A DNA stretch of 41,396 bases from Oscillospiraceae bacterium (GTDB taxonomy: Bacteria; Bacillota; Clostridia; Oscillospirales; Oscillospiraceae): assembly GCA_017516925.1 (NCBI GenBank), contig JAFXAQ010000064.1, positions 1 through 41,396 of the forward strand. The letters run 5' to 3'. A model generated the notes under the pieces. That model worked only from the letters and a program-made list of their open reading frames with translations, searched no databases and was not told the origin of the DNA. Positions 23,621 through 30,430 of the stretch are shown here, piece after piece. How positions within the stretch are numbered: the stretch's first letter is position 1; every line of letters begins with the position of its first letter. The position numbers and the translations under genes are program-made.

Positions 23621-23713
23621 AATTGACAATTGACAATTGACAGTTGACAATTATTTTGGATTCGTGCCGCAGGCACACCTTAATTGTCCATTGTCCATTG
23701 TCCATTGTCCATT
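23621..23713. repeat. Two opposed heptanucleotide tandem repeats around a small hairpin
   Basis: 23621-23653 is AATTGAC repeated with minor change. 23682-23713 is TTGTCCA repeated four times, the complement of a related heptamer. Between them lies GTGCC-gca-GGCAC (23664-23676). They fill the eutN-eutH spacer. Confidence 0.8.
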
Positions 23714-23716
23714 TCT

Positions 23717-23950
23717 TTATTTGTCCATATCCAAAATCGCCACAACCGCCGCATCCACCGGACAGTTCATACAAAACCGGGAAGCCGGTTCTCCCAGCAC
23801 CAGCAGCACCTTATCCCCTTTGCCGGCGCCTACCATATCTGCCGCCACCACAGTGCCCTGGACCGTGTTCACCACCAAAAAGGTCTGCCCTGACAGGCTT
23901 TCCGCCTTCCGGGTGGCCCAGACCGCCCCGGTCACTTCTCCAACCTTCAT
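23717..23950 (-). CDS. eutN: EutN/CcmL-family microcompartment vertex protein
   Basis: The 77-residue protein is of the BMC-P (pentamer) type, which caps the twelve vertices of the polyhedral shell. It starts MKVGEVTGAVWATRKAESLS and contains the family core FLVVNTV...VVAADMVGAGKGDKVLLVLG followed by PVDAAVVAILD, all typical of EutN/CcmL. It is slightly shorter than the usual 85-100 residues. The start overlaps the stop of the preceding gene (ATGA), so translation is probably coupled. With EutM and EutL it completes a minimal three-component shell. Confidence 0.95.
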   Translation of the reverse strand: MKVGEVTGAVWATRKAESLSGQTFLVVNTVQGTVVAADMVGAGKGDKVLLVLGEPASRFCMNCPVDAAVVAILDMDK

Positions 23951-24324
23951 CCAAATACCTCCTTCGCCAAGGGGGTCAAAATTGCCCCCGCCGGGGGACG
24001 CTCCCCCTGTTGCGCCATCACCCGGGCTTGCTCCGCCGTAATTACCCGGCGGCTGTCTCCATCGGTAAACACCGCCCCCCAGCTCTTCAGCTCCCGATAC
24101 CGGGCAGACAGGGCTGCCCGCAGACCCCGGTTTTGGGTCATCGGCAGTCCCGGGGTGTAAAACACCACCGGCAGTCCCGCGCTCAGCGCCTGCAAAACCG
24201 CCTCATTGTGAAAGCACAGCAGCTCCCCCAGCCCCATAGAGCCAACCACCACCGCATCATAGGGCGCCTGCTCTACAAAGCTGTAGCCAAGGGGCGGCTT
24301 TGCCCCGATACACAGCGCCTTCAT
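23947..24324 (-). CDS. Microcompartment-associated protein of unknown function
   Basis: The 125-residue soluble protein lies between eutM and eutN, starting immediately after the eutM stop with no gap and overlapping eutN by four bases, so it is part of the shell block. The sequence begins with a Rossmann-like strand (MKALCIGAKPP), then APYDAVVVGSMGLGELLCFH and ALSAGLPVVFYTPGL, and ends ITAEQARVMAQQGERPPAGA ILTPLAKEVF (split). This resembles the clostridial ethanolamine-operon protein family of about 200 residues (TIGR02536, eut_hyp, as I recall it), whose N-terminal helical leader, possibly a targeting peptide, would be missing here. No catalytic residues can be named. It may be a shell- or lumen-associated factor. 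The family link needs a profile search. Confidence 0.6.
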   Translation of the reverse strand: MKALCIGAKPPLGYSFVEQAPYDAVVVGSMGLGELLCFHNEAVLQALSAGLPVVFYTPGLPMTQNRGLRAALSARYRELKSWGAVFTDGDSRRVITAEQARVMAQQGERPPAGAILTPLAKEVFG

Positions 24325-24630
24325 TTATTTTGCCGGACCCTGGCTGCCGGAGAGCTTGCCCTTGGGCAAAATGGCATCCACCTCGGTGTGGGGACGGGCA
24401 ATCACGTGAACGCTCACCAGCTCTCCCACCTTTTCCGCCGCAGCGGCGCCGGCATCGGTAGCCGCCTTCACAGCGCCCACGTCACCCCGGACCATCACCG
24501 TCACCAGACCGCCGCCCACAGCCTCCTTGCCCACCAGCTGCACGTTGGCAGACTTGACCATAGCATCGGCAGCCTCAATGGCGCCGATTAAGCCCTTTGT
24601 TTCAATCATCCCTAAAGAATTCGTTTCCAT
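24325..24630 (-). CDS. eutM: EutM/PduA-family microcompartment shell hexamer (BMC-H)
   Basis: The 101-residue single-BMC-domain protein forms the hexagonal tiles of the shell facets. It contains [30 protein letters not shown] (split), then [30 protein letters not shown] (split) and [18 protein letters not shown], all diagnostic of EutM/PduA/CcmK. The pore loop reads [11 protein letters not shown] short tail LSGSQGPAK follows. GGAGG lies 7 bases before the ATG. It is the only BMC-H gene visible; there is no EutS or EutK. Confidence 0.96.
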   Translation of the reverse strand: METNSLGMIETKGLIGAIEAADAMVKSANVQLVGKEAVGGGLVTVMVRGDVGAVKAATDAGAAAAEKVGELVSVHVIARPHTEVDAILPKGKLSGSQGPAK

Positions 24631-24649
24631 AATAAACCTCCACTTTATA

Positions 24650-24682
24650 AATTGAAAATTGAAAATTGAGAATTGAAAATTG
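24650..24682 (+). repeat. Heptanucleotide tandem repeat (AATTGAA)
   Basis: Four to five units of AATTGAA/AATTGAG between eutE and eutM, next to a dispersed palindrome. Confidence 0.8.
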
Positions 24683-24695
24683 CCGTCCTTTCTCC

Positions 24696-24731
24696 GTCAT
24701 TGCGAGGCTGACTTTGTCAGCCGTGGCAATC
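24696..24731 (+). repeat. Dispersed palindromic repeat, centre GGCTGAC-TTT-GTCAGCC
   Basis: It abuts the eutE stop codon. The centre is the inverted form of the copy at 26174-26212 on the other side of eutE. Confidence 0.85.
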
Positions 24732-26148
24732 AGTATCCCTTATTCAATTTCTCCAAAATCTTCGCCGTTATGATTTCCACCAGCGTATCCACCGGTTGGT
24801 TTTCTTCCTTGCCTGTGTCCCAGGCAACCATCCGGATATTGATTAAATCCATAGGCGAGACATTGTTGCTGGTGGCGCTGCCGCCAATGGCGCCGCAGCC
24901 CAGGGTCAGCGCCGGGAACAAGTCGGTGCTCTGCCCGATACCCCCCAGCGCCGCGGGGGTATTCACCAAAAACCGGGACACCGGCATACAAAGGGCAAAC
25001 CGTTCCACCACAGCCGTATCCTCTGCGTGAATGGAAAAGGTATGCCCTCTGCCCTCGTGGTGCAAAATCTCCAGACACCGCTGCAGCACTGCCGCTTCAT
25101 TTTCCTCCACGAAAAAGCCCAGCACCGGACAAAGCTTTTCCTTTCCGTACCCCGGATGGCTTTTTCCGCTGCCCACCAGAATTTTGGTGCTCCCGGGCAC
25201 AGAAATTCCCGCCATTTTGGCAAGCTCCAAAGCCGTTTTTCCCACGGTTTTGGGGTTCATTGCCCCATTTTCCCGGAACAAAATTCCCCCCAGGGTCCGG
25301 CTGTCCTCCTCGGTGAGGAAGTAAAAGCCCATAGAAATTGCCGTTGCCTTGACCTTGGACACCAGCGCCTGTTCCACCACAATGCTCTGCTCCGAGGCGC
25401 AGACCGTGCCGTTGTCAAAGGTTTTGGAGCGCAAAATCTTCTTCAGCGCCCCGGCGACATCTGCCGACTTGTGGATATATGCCGGTCCGTTTCCGGCGCC
25501 TACCCCAATGGCAGGCTTTCCGGAGGAATATGCCGCCTTCACCATCCCGGGACCCCCGGTTGCCAATATGAGCCTTGTCTCCGCCGCCTGCATCAGCTCC
25601 TGACATCCTGCCAGACTGGGCACCGACAGACAGCTCACCGCCCCCTTGGGGGCGCCTGCCTGTTCTGCCGCCAGCGCCACAATTTCCGCCGCCCGGCGGG
25701 TACAGGAAATGGCCTTGGGATGGGGGGAAAATACGATGCTGCACCCGGCCTTCAAGGCAATGATTGCCTTGTAGCACACGGTGGAGGTGGGATTGGTGCT
25801 GGGCACAATGGCTGCCACCACACCCACCGGCACACCGATTTTCCATAGCTTGTCCCCATTTTCCCGATTTAATACCCCAAGGGTTTTCATATCCCGGACA
25901 GCCTGCCAAACCTCCCGGCTGGCAAAGATATTTTTTGTAATCTTATCCTCTACGTTGCCAAAGCCCGTCTCCCGGACAGCCAGCTCCGCCAGCTCCAATG
26001 CTTTCTTTTCAAATTCTGCTGCCACCGCCCGGCAGATTTTGTCCAAGCCCTCCGACCCCATAGCTTCCAGCTGCTTTTGCGCAGCTTCTGCCTGCCGGGC
26101 AAGGGTCCTTGCCTCCTGCCGGGCAAATAAATCCTGCTCCAACTCCAT
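24730..26148 (-). CDS. eutE: CoA-acylating acetaldehyde dehydrogenase EutE with C-terminal targeting helix
   Basis: The product is 472 residues from ATG 26148 (GAGAGGAAAT upstream); an ATG 30 bases earlier overlaps the repeat and has no RBS. It converts acetaldehyde, NAD+ and CoA to acetyl-CoA inside the microcompartment. It has the aldehyde-dehydrogenase fold with VAAIVPSTNPTSTVCYKAII (cofactor region), the catalytic Cys250 in FDNGTVCASEQSIVV, and LGGIGQSTDLFPALTLGCGA. The N terminus lacks the long encapsulation peptide of the Salmonella enzyme. Instead the C terminus ends with VDTLVEIITAKILEKLNKGY, an amphipathic helix that looks like an encapsulation peptide moved to the other end, as in several clostridial microcompartment dehydrogenases. 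It is flanked on both sides by palindromic repeats. Confidence 0.93.
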   Translation of the reverse strand: MELEQDLFARQEARTLARQAEAAQKQLEAMGSEGLDKICRAVAAEFEKKALELAELAVRETGFGNVEDKITKNIFASREVWQAVRDMKTLGVLNRENGDKLWKIGVPVGVVAAIVPSTNPTSTVCYKAIIALKAGCSIVFSPHPKAISCTRRAAEIVALAAEQAGAPKGAVSCLSVPSLAGCQELMQAAETRLILATGGPGMVKAAYSSGKPAIGVGAGNGPAYIHKSADVAGALKKILRSKTFDNGTVCASEQSIVVEQALVSKVKATAISMGFYFLTEEDSRTLGGILFRENGAMNPKTVGKTALELAKMAGISVPGSTKILVGSGKSHPGYGKEKLCPVLGFFVEENEAAVLQRCLEILHHEGRGHTFSIHAEDTAVVERFALCMPVSRFLVNTPAALGGIGQSTDLFPALTLGCGAIGGSATSNNVSPMDLINIRMVAWDTGKEENQPVDTLVEIITAKILEKLNKGY

Positions 26149-26173
26149 ATTTCCTCTCTCCCCCATAACACCT

Positions 26174-26212
26174 GTCATTGCGAGGCTGACAAAGTCAGCC
26201 GTGGCAATCCGT
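26174..26212 (+). repeat. Dispersed palindromic repeat, centre GGCTGAC-AAA-GTCAGCC
   Basis: It lies in the eutL-eutE spacer. It is identical to the copy at 24696 except that the three-base loop is inverted. Confidence 0.85.
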
Positions 26213-26244
26213 TCCTAATCGTCACCTGTCAATGATTCATTGCC

Positions 26245-26859
26245 CTATTTTCTGGGACTTTTGGAAACTTCCCCCACAATCCTCGCAAATTCCCCGCAAG
26301 CCGCCTCACAAGCCGACCGGCTTCCGGTGAGTAAGCCGCCGCCGAAATTGGTTGGTGACGGGGGATTGTATAGTTTACATAACTTTACCTCTGCCGCCTT
26401 CAGGGCGCCCTCCAGCGCCACCATACTCTCCAGCGGCGGGGCAATGAGATATGCCAGCGCCGACCCCACAGCCACCCCAGCCTCCTTTGCCAGAAAGCTG
26501 CCGCAGCTGCTGACGGTATGCGCCAGATACGGTACGCCCGCAGCCTCCGCAAAATCCAAGGTCTCTGCCACCGTCACCGCCCGTTCCATTCCGGCACGGA
26601 CTGCCCCGGGGGAAGCCCCTGCCAGCACCCCCAATACCTCCCCGGCATAGGGGGTGGTAGCATTGGCTGCCCCGGCATAAAAGCTGGCGCCGTACACTGC
26701 CTCCACTTCTGCTGCCTTGGTTGCCTCATCTAAGGCAATATAGGTCACATCGTCGCTGTCCGCAGTCAAAAACCCCAGACAGCGGTTTTTGGTTCCCAGC
26801 TTTTTACAAAGCCCGGGGTCTGCATTATCCAGAAACTGTACCGCCAGCACCTTACACAT
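26245..26859 (-). CDS. eutL: EutL-type microcompartment shell protein (BMC-T trimer)
   Basis: The 204-residue protein has two fused BMC domains that assemble as a pseudo-hexameric trimer with a larger, possibly gated pore, giving the shell a route for ethanolamine or cofactors. Diagnostic stretches are VTYIALDEATKAAEVEAVYG ASFYAGA (split), PYAGEVLGVLAGASPGAVRA, AHTVSSCGSFLAKEAGVAVG and NFGGGLLTGSRSACEAACGE. EutL normally has about 215-220 residues, so this one is slightly short at the C terminus. The start overlaps the end of eutC by eight bases (ATGTGTAA), indicating coupled translation. Confidence 0.95.
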   Translation of the reverse strand: MCKVLAVQFLDNADPGLCKKLGTKNRCLGFLTADSDDVTYIALDEATKAAEVEAVYGASFYAGAANATTPYAGEVLGVLAGASPGAVRAGMERAVTVAETLDFAEAAGVPYLAHTVSSCGSFLAKEAGVAVGSALAYLIAPPLESMVALEGALKAAEVKLCKLYNPPSPTNFGGGLLTGSRSACEAACGEFARIVGEVSKSPRK

Positions 26860-27754
26860 TTTGCAGCTTCACCCCGGACAGCTTGTATTTCAGCATTTTC
26901 TCAATAATTTCGCCGATTTTCTCTCCGGCAGCCTCTGCGGTAATGCCCTGGGAATGGATGTTGGACACCACGGTTCTGGCAGATTCTTCAATGCCGGTAT
27001 AGGGCTTGTAGGTGATATAGGCAGACATACTCTCGTTGGTCACCAAGCCGGGTCGCTCGCCCACCAGCACGCACACAATCTCGCATCCGGTGATATCTCC
27101 CACTGCGTCTCCGGCGCCAACCCGGCAAAACTCCACATACAGCCCCTTGCCCAGGTCAATGCCCCGGCGCTTCAGGGCGCTTTCCAGACTTTTTGCGCAG
27201 GGGATGGCATTTGCCCGGATCGCGTCGCAGGAAATGCCGTCGCCAATGACCAGCTGCACCGTAGGCTTCTGGGGCAGCTCTTTGCGAATCATCTCCCGGG
27301 TTCCCTGGTCAAAGGTACGCCCCAAATCCGGGCGGGTGAGATATTGCTCCCGGTTTTCGCACCGGGTTTTCACCGCCACAAGCCCATTTTGCCGCCCAAA
27401 ATCCTCCGGCAGCACCGCAAACACCGAATCCTGCGCCGCTGCGTGGTCTGCCCGGAACCGGAGCATAGACACCGTATTATACCGGGGACCTGCCCGTCCG
27501 GTGGCCAGCCGTGCCGGGGTCTGTTCCTTCAGCTTCAAAAACCCTGCCTTGTCCTTGGGATTTTCCACCTGATACAGCTTTCGCAAATTCAGCCGGGAAA
27601 TGTCCTCCACAAACGCTCCTGCCTGCGCCGAGCCCACATAGGCACCCCGCACCGGCTGGGTGGGCTTGTAATCCGCCCCCTTCACCGGAGGCTCCGGCAC
27701 CTGCATCCCCTGTAATATCTCCGCCACAAGGCGGCTGATTTCGTCCTTATTCAT
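26852..27754 (-). CDS. eutC: Ethanolamine ammonia-lyase small subunit
   Basis: The 300-residue protein partners EutB to form the adenosylcobalamin-dependent lyase that turns ethanolamine into acetaldehyde and ammonia. Residues 1-17 (MNKDEISRLVAEILQGM) form a short amphipathic helix followed by a Pro-rich linker (PEPPVKG), the usual microcompartment-targeting leader of EutC. The catalytic and cobalamin-contacting motifs are present: ARLATGRAGPRYNT, DHAAAQDSVFAVLP, LVIGDGISCDAIRANA and VCVLVGERPGL. AAGGGGGTG precedes the ATG, 13 bases after the eutB stop. The length fits the family. Confidence 0.96.
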   Translation of the reverse strand: MNKDEISRLVAEILQGMQVPEPPVKGADYKPTQPVRGAYVGSAQAGAFVEDISRLNLRKLYQVENPKDKAGFLKLKEQTPARLATGRAGPRYNTVSMLRFRADHAAAQDSVFAVLPEDFGRQNGLVAVKTRCENREQYLTRPDLGRTFDQGTREMIRKELPQKPTVQLVIGDGISCDAIRANAIPCAKSLESALKRRGIDLGKGLYVEFCRVGAGDAVGDITGCEIVCVLVGERPGLVTNESMSAYITYKPYTGIEESARTVVSNIHSQGITAEAAGEKIGEIIEKMLKYKLSGVKLQNV

Positions 27755-27767
27755 CCGTCACACCCCC

Positions 27768-29132
27768 TTAATACAGCAGCACCGAGCCATCTCCGGCTTT
27801 TTGGGTCAGTCTTCCGTTTTCCACAAAGCCCATCTTCTCCAGCCACCGCTGGAACTCCGGGATTGCCGTTTTTCCGGTGAGCTCTCTCAGGGTTGCCGTA
27901 TCCCGGAAGCCGGTAGACTGATAGCCCAGCATCACGTCATCCCCGTGGGGAATGCCCATAAAATAGTTGCACCCGGCTAAGGTCAGCAGCGCCGCCAAAT
28001 TCTCGTTGTCGTTCTGGTCTGCCTTCATATGGTTGGTGTAGCAGCAGTCGCAGCCCATAGAAATACCGGTGAGCTTACCCATAAAATGGTCCTCCAGACC
28101 GGCTCTTGTCACCTGACGTGCGTCATACAAATACTCCGGACCGATAAAGCCCACCACGGTATTGACCAAGAAGGGGGAAAAATGCTTGGCAAAGCCATAG
28201 CACCGTGCCTCCATAGTCACCTGGTCGGCGCCGAAATGGGCATCAGAGGACAGCTCCGACCCCTGCCCGGTCTCAAAATACAGCACATTGGGACCCTCTG
28301 CCGTGCCGGTTTTATACAGCATATCCTGAGCCTCTTTAATGGTAGAAGCGTCAAAGCCGAAGGCAGCGTTGCCCTTCTGGGAACCGGCAATGGACTGGAA
28401 AATCAGGTCGCAGGGAGCGCCCTTTTCCACTGCCTTCATCTGCGCCGTCACGTGAGCCAAAACGCAGATTTGGGTAGGAATTTCCCACTTTTCCTTGATT
28501 TCCTGGAACTTTCTCAAAATCTTCCCCACCTGCTCCGGGCTGTCCGTCACAGGGTTTAAGCCAATCACCGCATCTCCTGCCCCAAAGGAAAGCCCCTCCA
28601 GCACCGAGGCGGTGATACCTGCAATGTCATCTGTGGTGTGGTTGGGCTGCAGCCGGCAGGACAGTGTCCCCGGCAGACCGATGGTGGTGTTGCAGTGGGC
28701 AGTCACCGGCATTTTCGCAGCAGCGTAAATAAGGTCCAGATTGCTCATCAGCTTGCAAACCGCCGCCACCATCTCCGAGGTCAGTCCCCGGCGCAGCCGG
28801 GCAATGTCCCTTTGCGTGGTGGTCTCCGCCAGGATATATTCCCGCAGCTGCGCCACGGTCCAGCCCTTGATTTTCTCGTATGCCCGGACATTCACATCGT
28901 CAATAATCAGCCGGGTAACCTCGTCTTCTTCATAGGGCACCACCGGATTTTCGTATAAATCCTGCAACGTCACTGCCGACAGCACCACCTTGGCAGCCAC
29001 CCGCTCCTGGGCAGTTTCCGCCGCCAAAAATGCCAGCTTATCCCCGGTTTTTTCCTCATTTGCCTTGGCAAGCACCTGCTTTAAGTCCTGAAAAACATAG
29101 GTTTTTCCCAACAACGTGGTTTTTAATTTCAC
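27768..29132 (-). CDS. eutB: Ethanolamine ammonia-lyase large subunit
   Basis: The 454-residue TIM-barrel subunit carries the active site of the adenosylcobalamin-dependent ethanolamine ammonia-lyase. Strongly conserved stretches include LRRGLTSEMVAAVCKLMSNL DLI (split), TIGLPGTLSCRLQPNHTTDD, YFETGQGSELSSDAHFGADQ and FMGKLTGISMGCDCCYTNHM, the last containing the cobalamin-binding region. The start is a GTG at 29132 that overlaps the stop of the alcohol dehydrogenase gene (GTGA). The length equals the usual 453-454 residues. The lyase is prone to inactivation and normally relies on the EutA reactivase, which is not encoded in this window. Confidence 0.97.
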   Translation of the reverse strand: MKLKTTLLGKTYVFQDLKQVLAKANEEKTGDKLAFLAAETAQERVAAKVVLSAVTLQDLYENPVVPYEEDEVTRLIIDDVNVRAYEKIKGWTVAQLREYILAETTTQRDIARLRRGLTSEMVAAVCKLMSNLDLIYAAAKMPVTAHCNTTIGLPGTLSCRLQPNHTTDDIAGITASVLEGLSFGAGDAVIGLNPVTDSPEQVGKILRKFQEIKEKWEIPTQICVLAHVTAQMKAVEKGAPCDLIFQSIAGSQKGNAAFGFDASTIKEAQDMLYKTGTAEGPNVLYFETGQGSELSSDAHFGADQVTMEARCYGFAKHFSPFLVNTVVGFIGPEYLYDARQVTRAGLEDHFMGKLTGISMGCDCCYTNHMKADQNDNENLAALLTLAGCNYFMGIPHGDDVMLGYQSTGFRDTATLRELTGKTAIPEFQRWLEKMGFVENGRLTQKAGDGSVLLY

Positions 29133-30205
29133 CTTGCCACCCCTTCCAAAATTCGTTTCACCATATAATCCATTACCTCTGCCGGGTTGCTCTCACAGCA
29201 GGGGTCCGCTAGAATTTTCTCTGTCAGCTCTTTTTGCCGCAGCTGTATCTGCCGGGGGTCAATCCCCGCCTCCCGCAAGGACCCGGGCATCCCCAGCTGC
29301 TTTCGCAGCCGTATCAGTCCGTTTTTCAGGTTCCGCACCGCCACCGTGTCCGCAGACCCGAAAAACCCCACACTCCGGGCAAGCTGCCCGTATGCCCCGG
29401 AACAGAAGTTGGCATTGCACTCCACCACCGCCGGCAGAAGTATTCCGCAAAGCCTGCCGTGGGGCAGATGAAATTCGCCCCCCAGCACGTGTGCCATTGC
29501 GTGACACAGCCCCAGCCCCGCCTGAGAAAAGGCCATCCCTGCCATACAGGCGGCAATATGCAGCCTTTCCCGCACTGACTTGTCCCCGGCATAGCTCAGG
29601 GGCAGCTGGGCATAGGCAATGGCAAAGGCCTCCCGGGAAAGGGTTTTGGTCACTGTCCCGGCATTTTTTGCCACATAGCTTTCCAGTGCGTGGGTGAGCA
29701 CATCAAAGCCGGTGTCGGCAATGAGCCCCTTGGGCAGCGTCTCCAGCAGCCCCGGCTCCAAAACCGCCACCGCCGGGTACAGCTTGTCCGACACCACCGG
29801 GTACTTCACCCCCTGATGGCTCAGCACCGCAAAATTGGTCACCTCCGACCCGGAGCCGGAGGTGGTGGGGATGGCAACCAGCCGGGGTTCAAGCCCGGAA
29901 AAATGCACCATCGCCTTTGCCAAATCCAACGTGCTGCCCCCGCCCAGCGCCACCACCGTATCCGGCGCAAATTCCTGTAACACCTTTGTCCCCTCTGCCG
30001 CCAGCTCCACGGTAGGGTCCGGGCTGACCTTGTCAAAAACCCGGCTCTCCCTTGGCTTTGCCGCCTCCAAAATCCGATTTGTCCACCCCTGCGCCACAAA
30101 AAAGGGGTCTGCCACTATGAGTAACCGCTGACAGTCCATTTCCCCCAAACAGGAAAGGCTGTCTGTGCCGGACACCACCTGTGTCCTTACCTGAAACCGT
30201 TCCAA
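29129..30205 (-). CDS. eutG: Iron-containing alcohol dehydrogenase (EutG-like)
   Basis: The open frame extends to 30508 but its first hundred codons cross the hairpin array. The best start is TTG at 30205, with GAGG seven bases upstream, giving 358 residues that begin MERFQVRTQVVSGTDSLSCL, the normal family N terminus. It is a group-III dehydrogenase that reduces acetaldehyde to ethanol and regenerates NAD+ for EutE. Motifs are VALGGGSTLDLAKAMV, IPTTSGSGSEVTNFAVL, and the metal ligands in GFDVLTHALESYVAKN and LCHAMAHVLGGEFHLPHGRL. It is the first gene of the operon and overlaps eutB. No targeting peptide is visible. The promoter is not clear; the upstream 150 bp are mostly hairpin array. Confidence 0.88.
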   Translation of the reverse strand: MERFQVRTQVVSGTDSLSCLGEMDCQRLLIVADPFFVAQGWTNRILEAAKPRESRVFDKVSPDPTVELAAEGTKVLQEFAPDTVVALGGGSTLDLAKAMVHFSGLEPRLVAIPTTSGSGSEVTNFAVLSHQGVKYPVVSDKLYPAVAVLEPGLLETLPKGLIADTGFDVLTHALESYVAKNAGTVTKTLSREAFAIAYAQLPLSYAGDKSVRERLHIAACMAGMAFSQAGLGLCHAMAHVLGGEFHLPHGRLCGILLPAVVECNANFCSGAYGQLARSVGFFGSADTVAVRNLKNGLIRLRKQLGMPGSLREAGIDPRQIQLRQKELTEKILADPCCESNPAEVMDYMVKRILEGVAR

Positions 30206-30260
30206 AAAACCACCTCTACGCCCAGTATCTCCCGGCATTTTCAAAATATACATAACATAC

Positions 30261-30354
30261 GATGCGCCTTGCGCATCATATCGAATGCCGAAGGCATATA
30301 TCGAATTTGCCGTAAGGCAAATATATCGATTTTGCGAAGCAAAAATATCGACAA
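30261..30354 (+). repeat. Hairpin array B: a single module of palindromes separated by ATATCGA
   Basis: Stems GATGCGC (30261-30277), ATGCC (30285-30297), ATTTGCC (30305-30322) and TTTTGC (30330-30344) are each followed by ATATCGA (30278, 30298, 30323, 30345), ending ATATCGACAA. The last three stems and all separators match the left half of array A almost base for base. It lies in the divergent region between eutG and the GH2 gene. Confidence 0.9.
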
Positions 30355-30373
30355 TCTCCCAACTCCCAATTCC

Positions 30374-30402
30374 TTTACATTTCCCCCATTTGTTGCTATA
30401 AT
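30374..30402 (+). promoter_or_regulatory. Probable promoter of the GH2 gene
   Basis: TTTACA (30374-30379), 17-bp spacer, TATAAT (30397-30402) with TG one base before the -10. Confidence 0.7.
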
Positions 30403-30430
30403 CTATATAATAAATTTTGGAGGTATTTTT

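Noticed and set aside
23604-23774. N-terminal extension of 57 residues on EutH
   Set aside because: It translates tandem repeats and overlaps the end of eutN. AAGGGGG before ATG 23603 gives the normal EutH start.
30206-30430. Cobalamin riboswitch or EutV antiterminator upstream of the eut operon
   Set aside because: No B12-box or paired antiterminator hairpins with the AGCAANG loop were recognised; the region is filled with the ATATCGA module.
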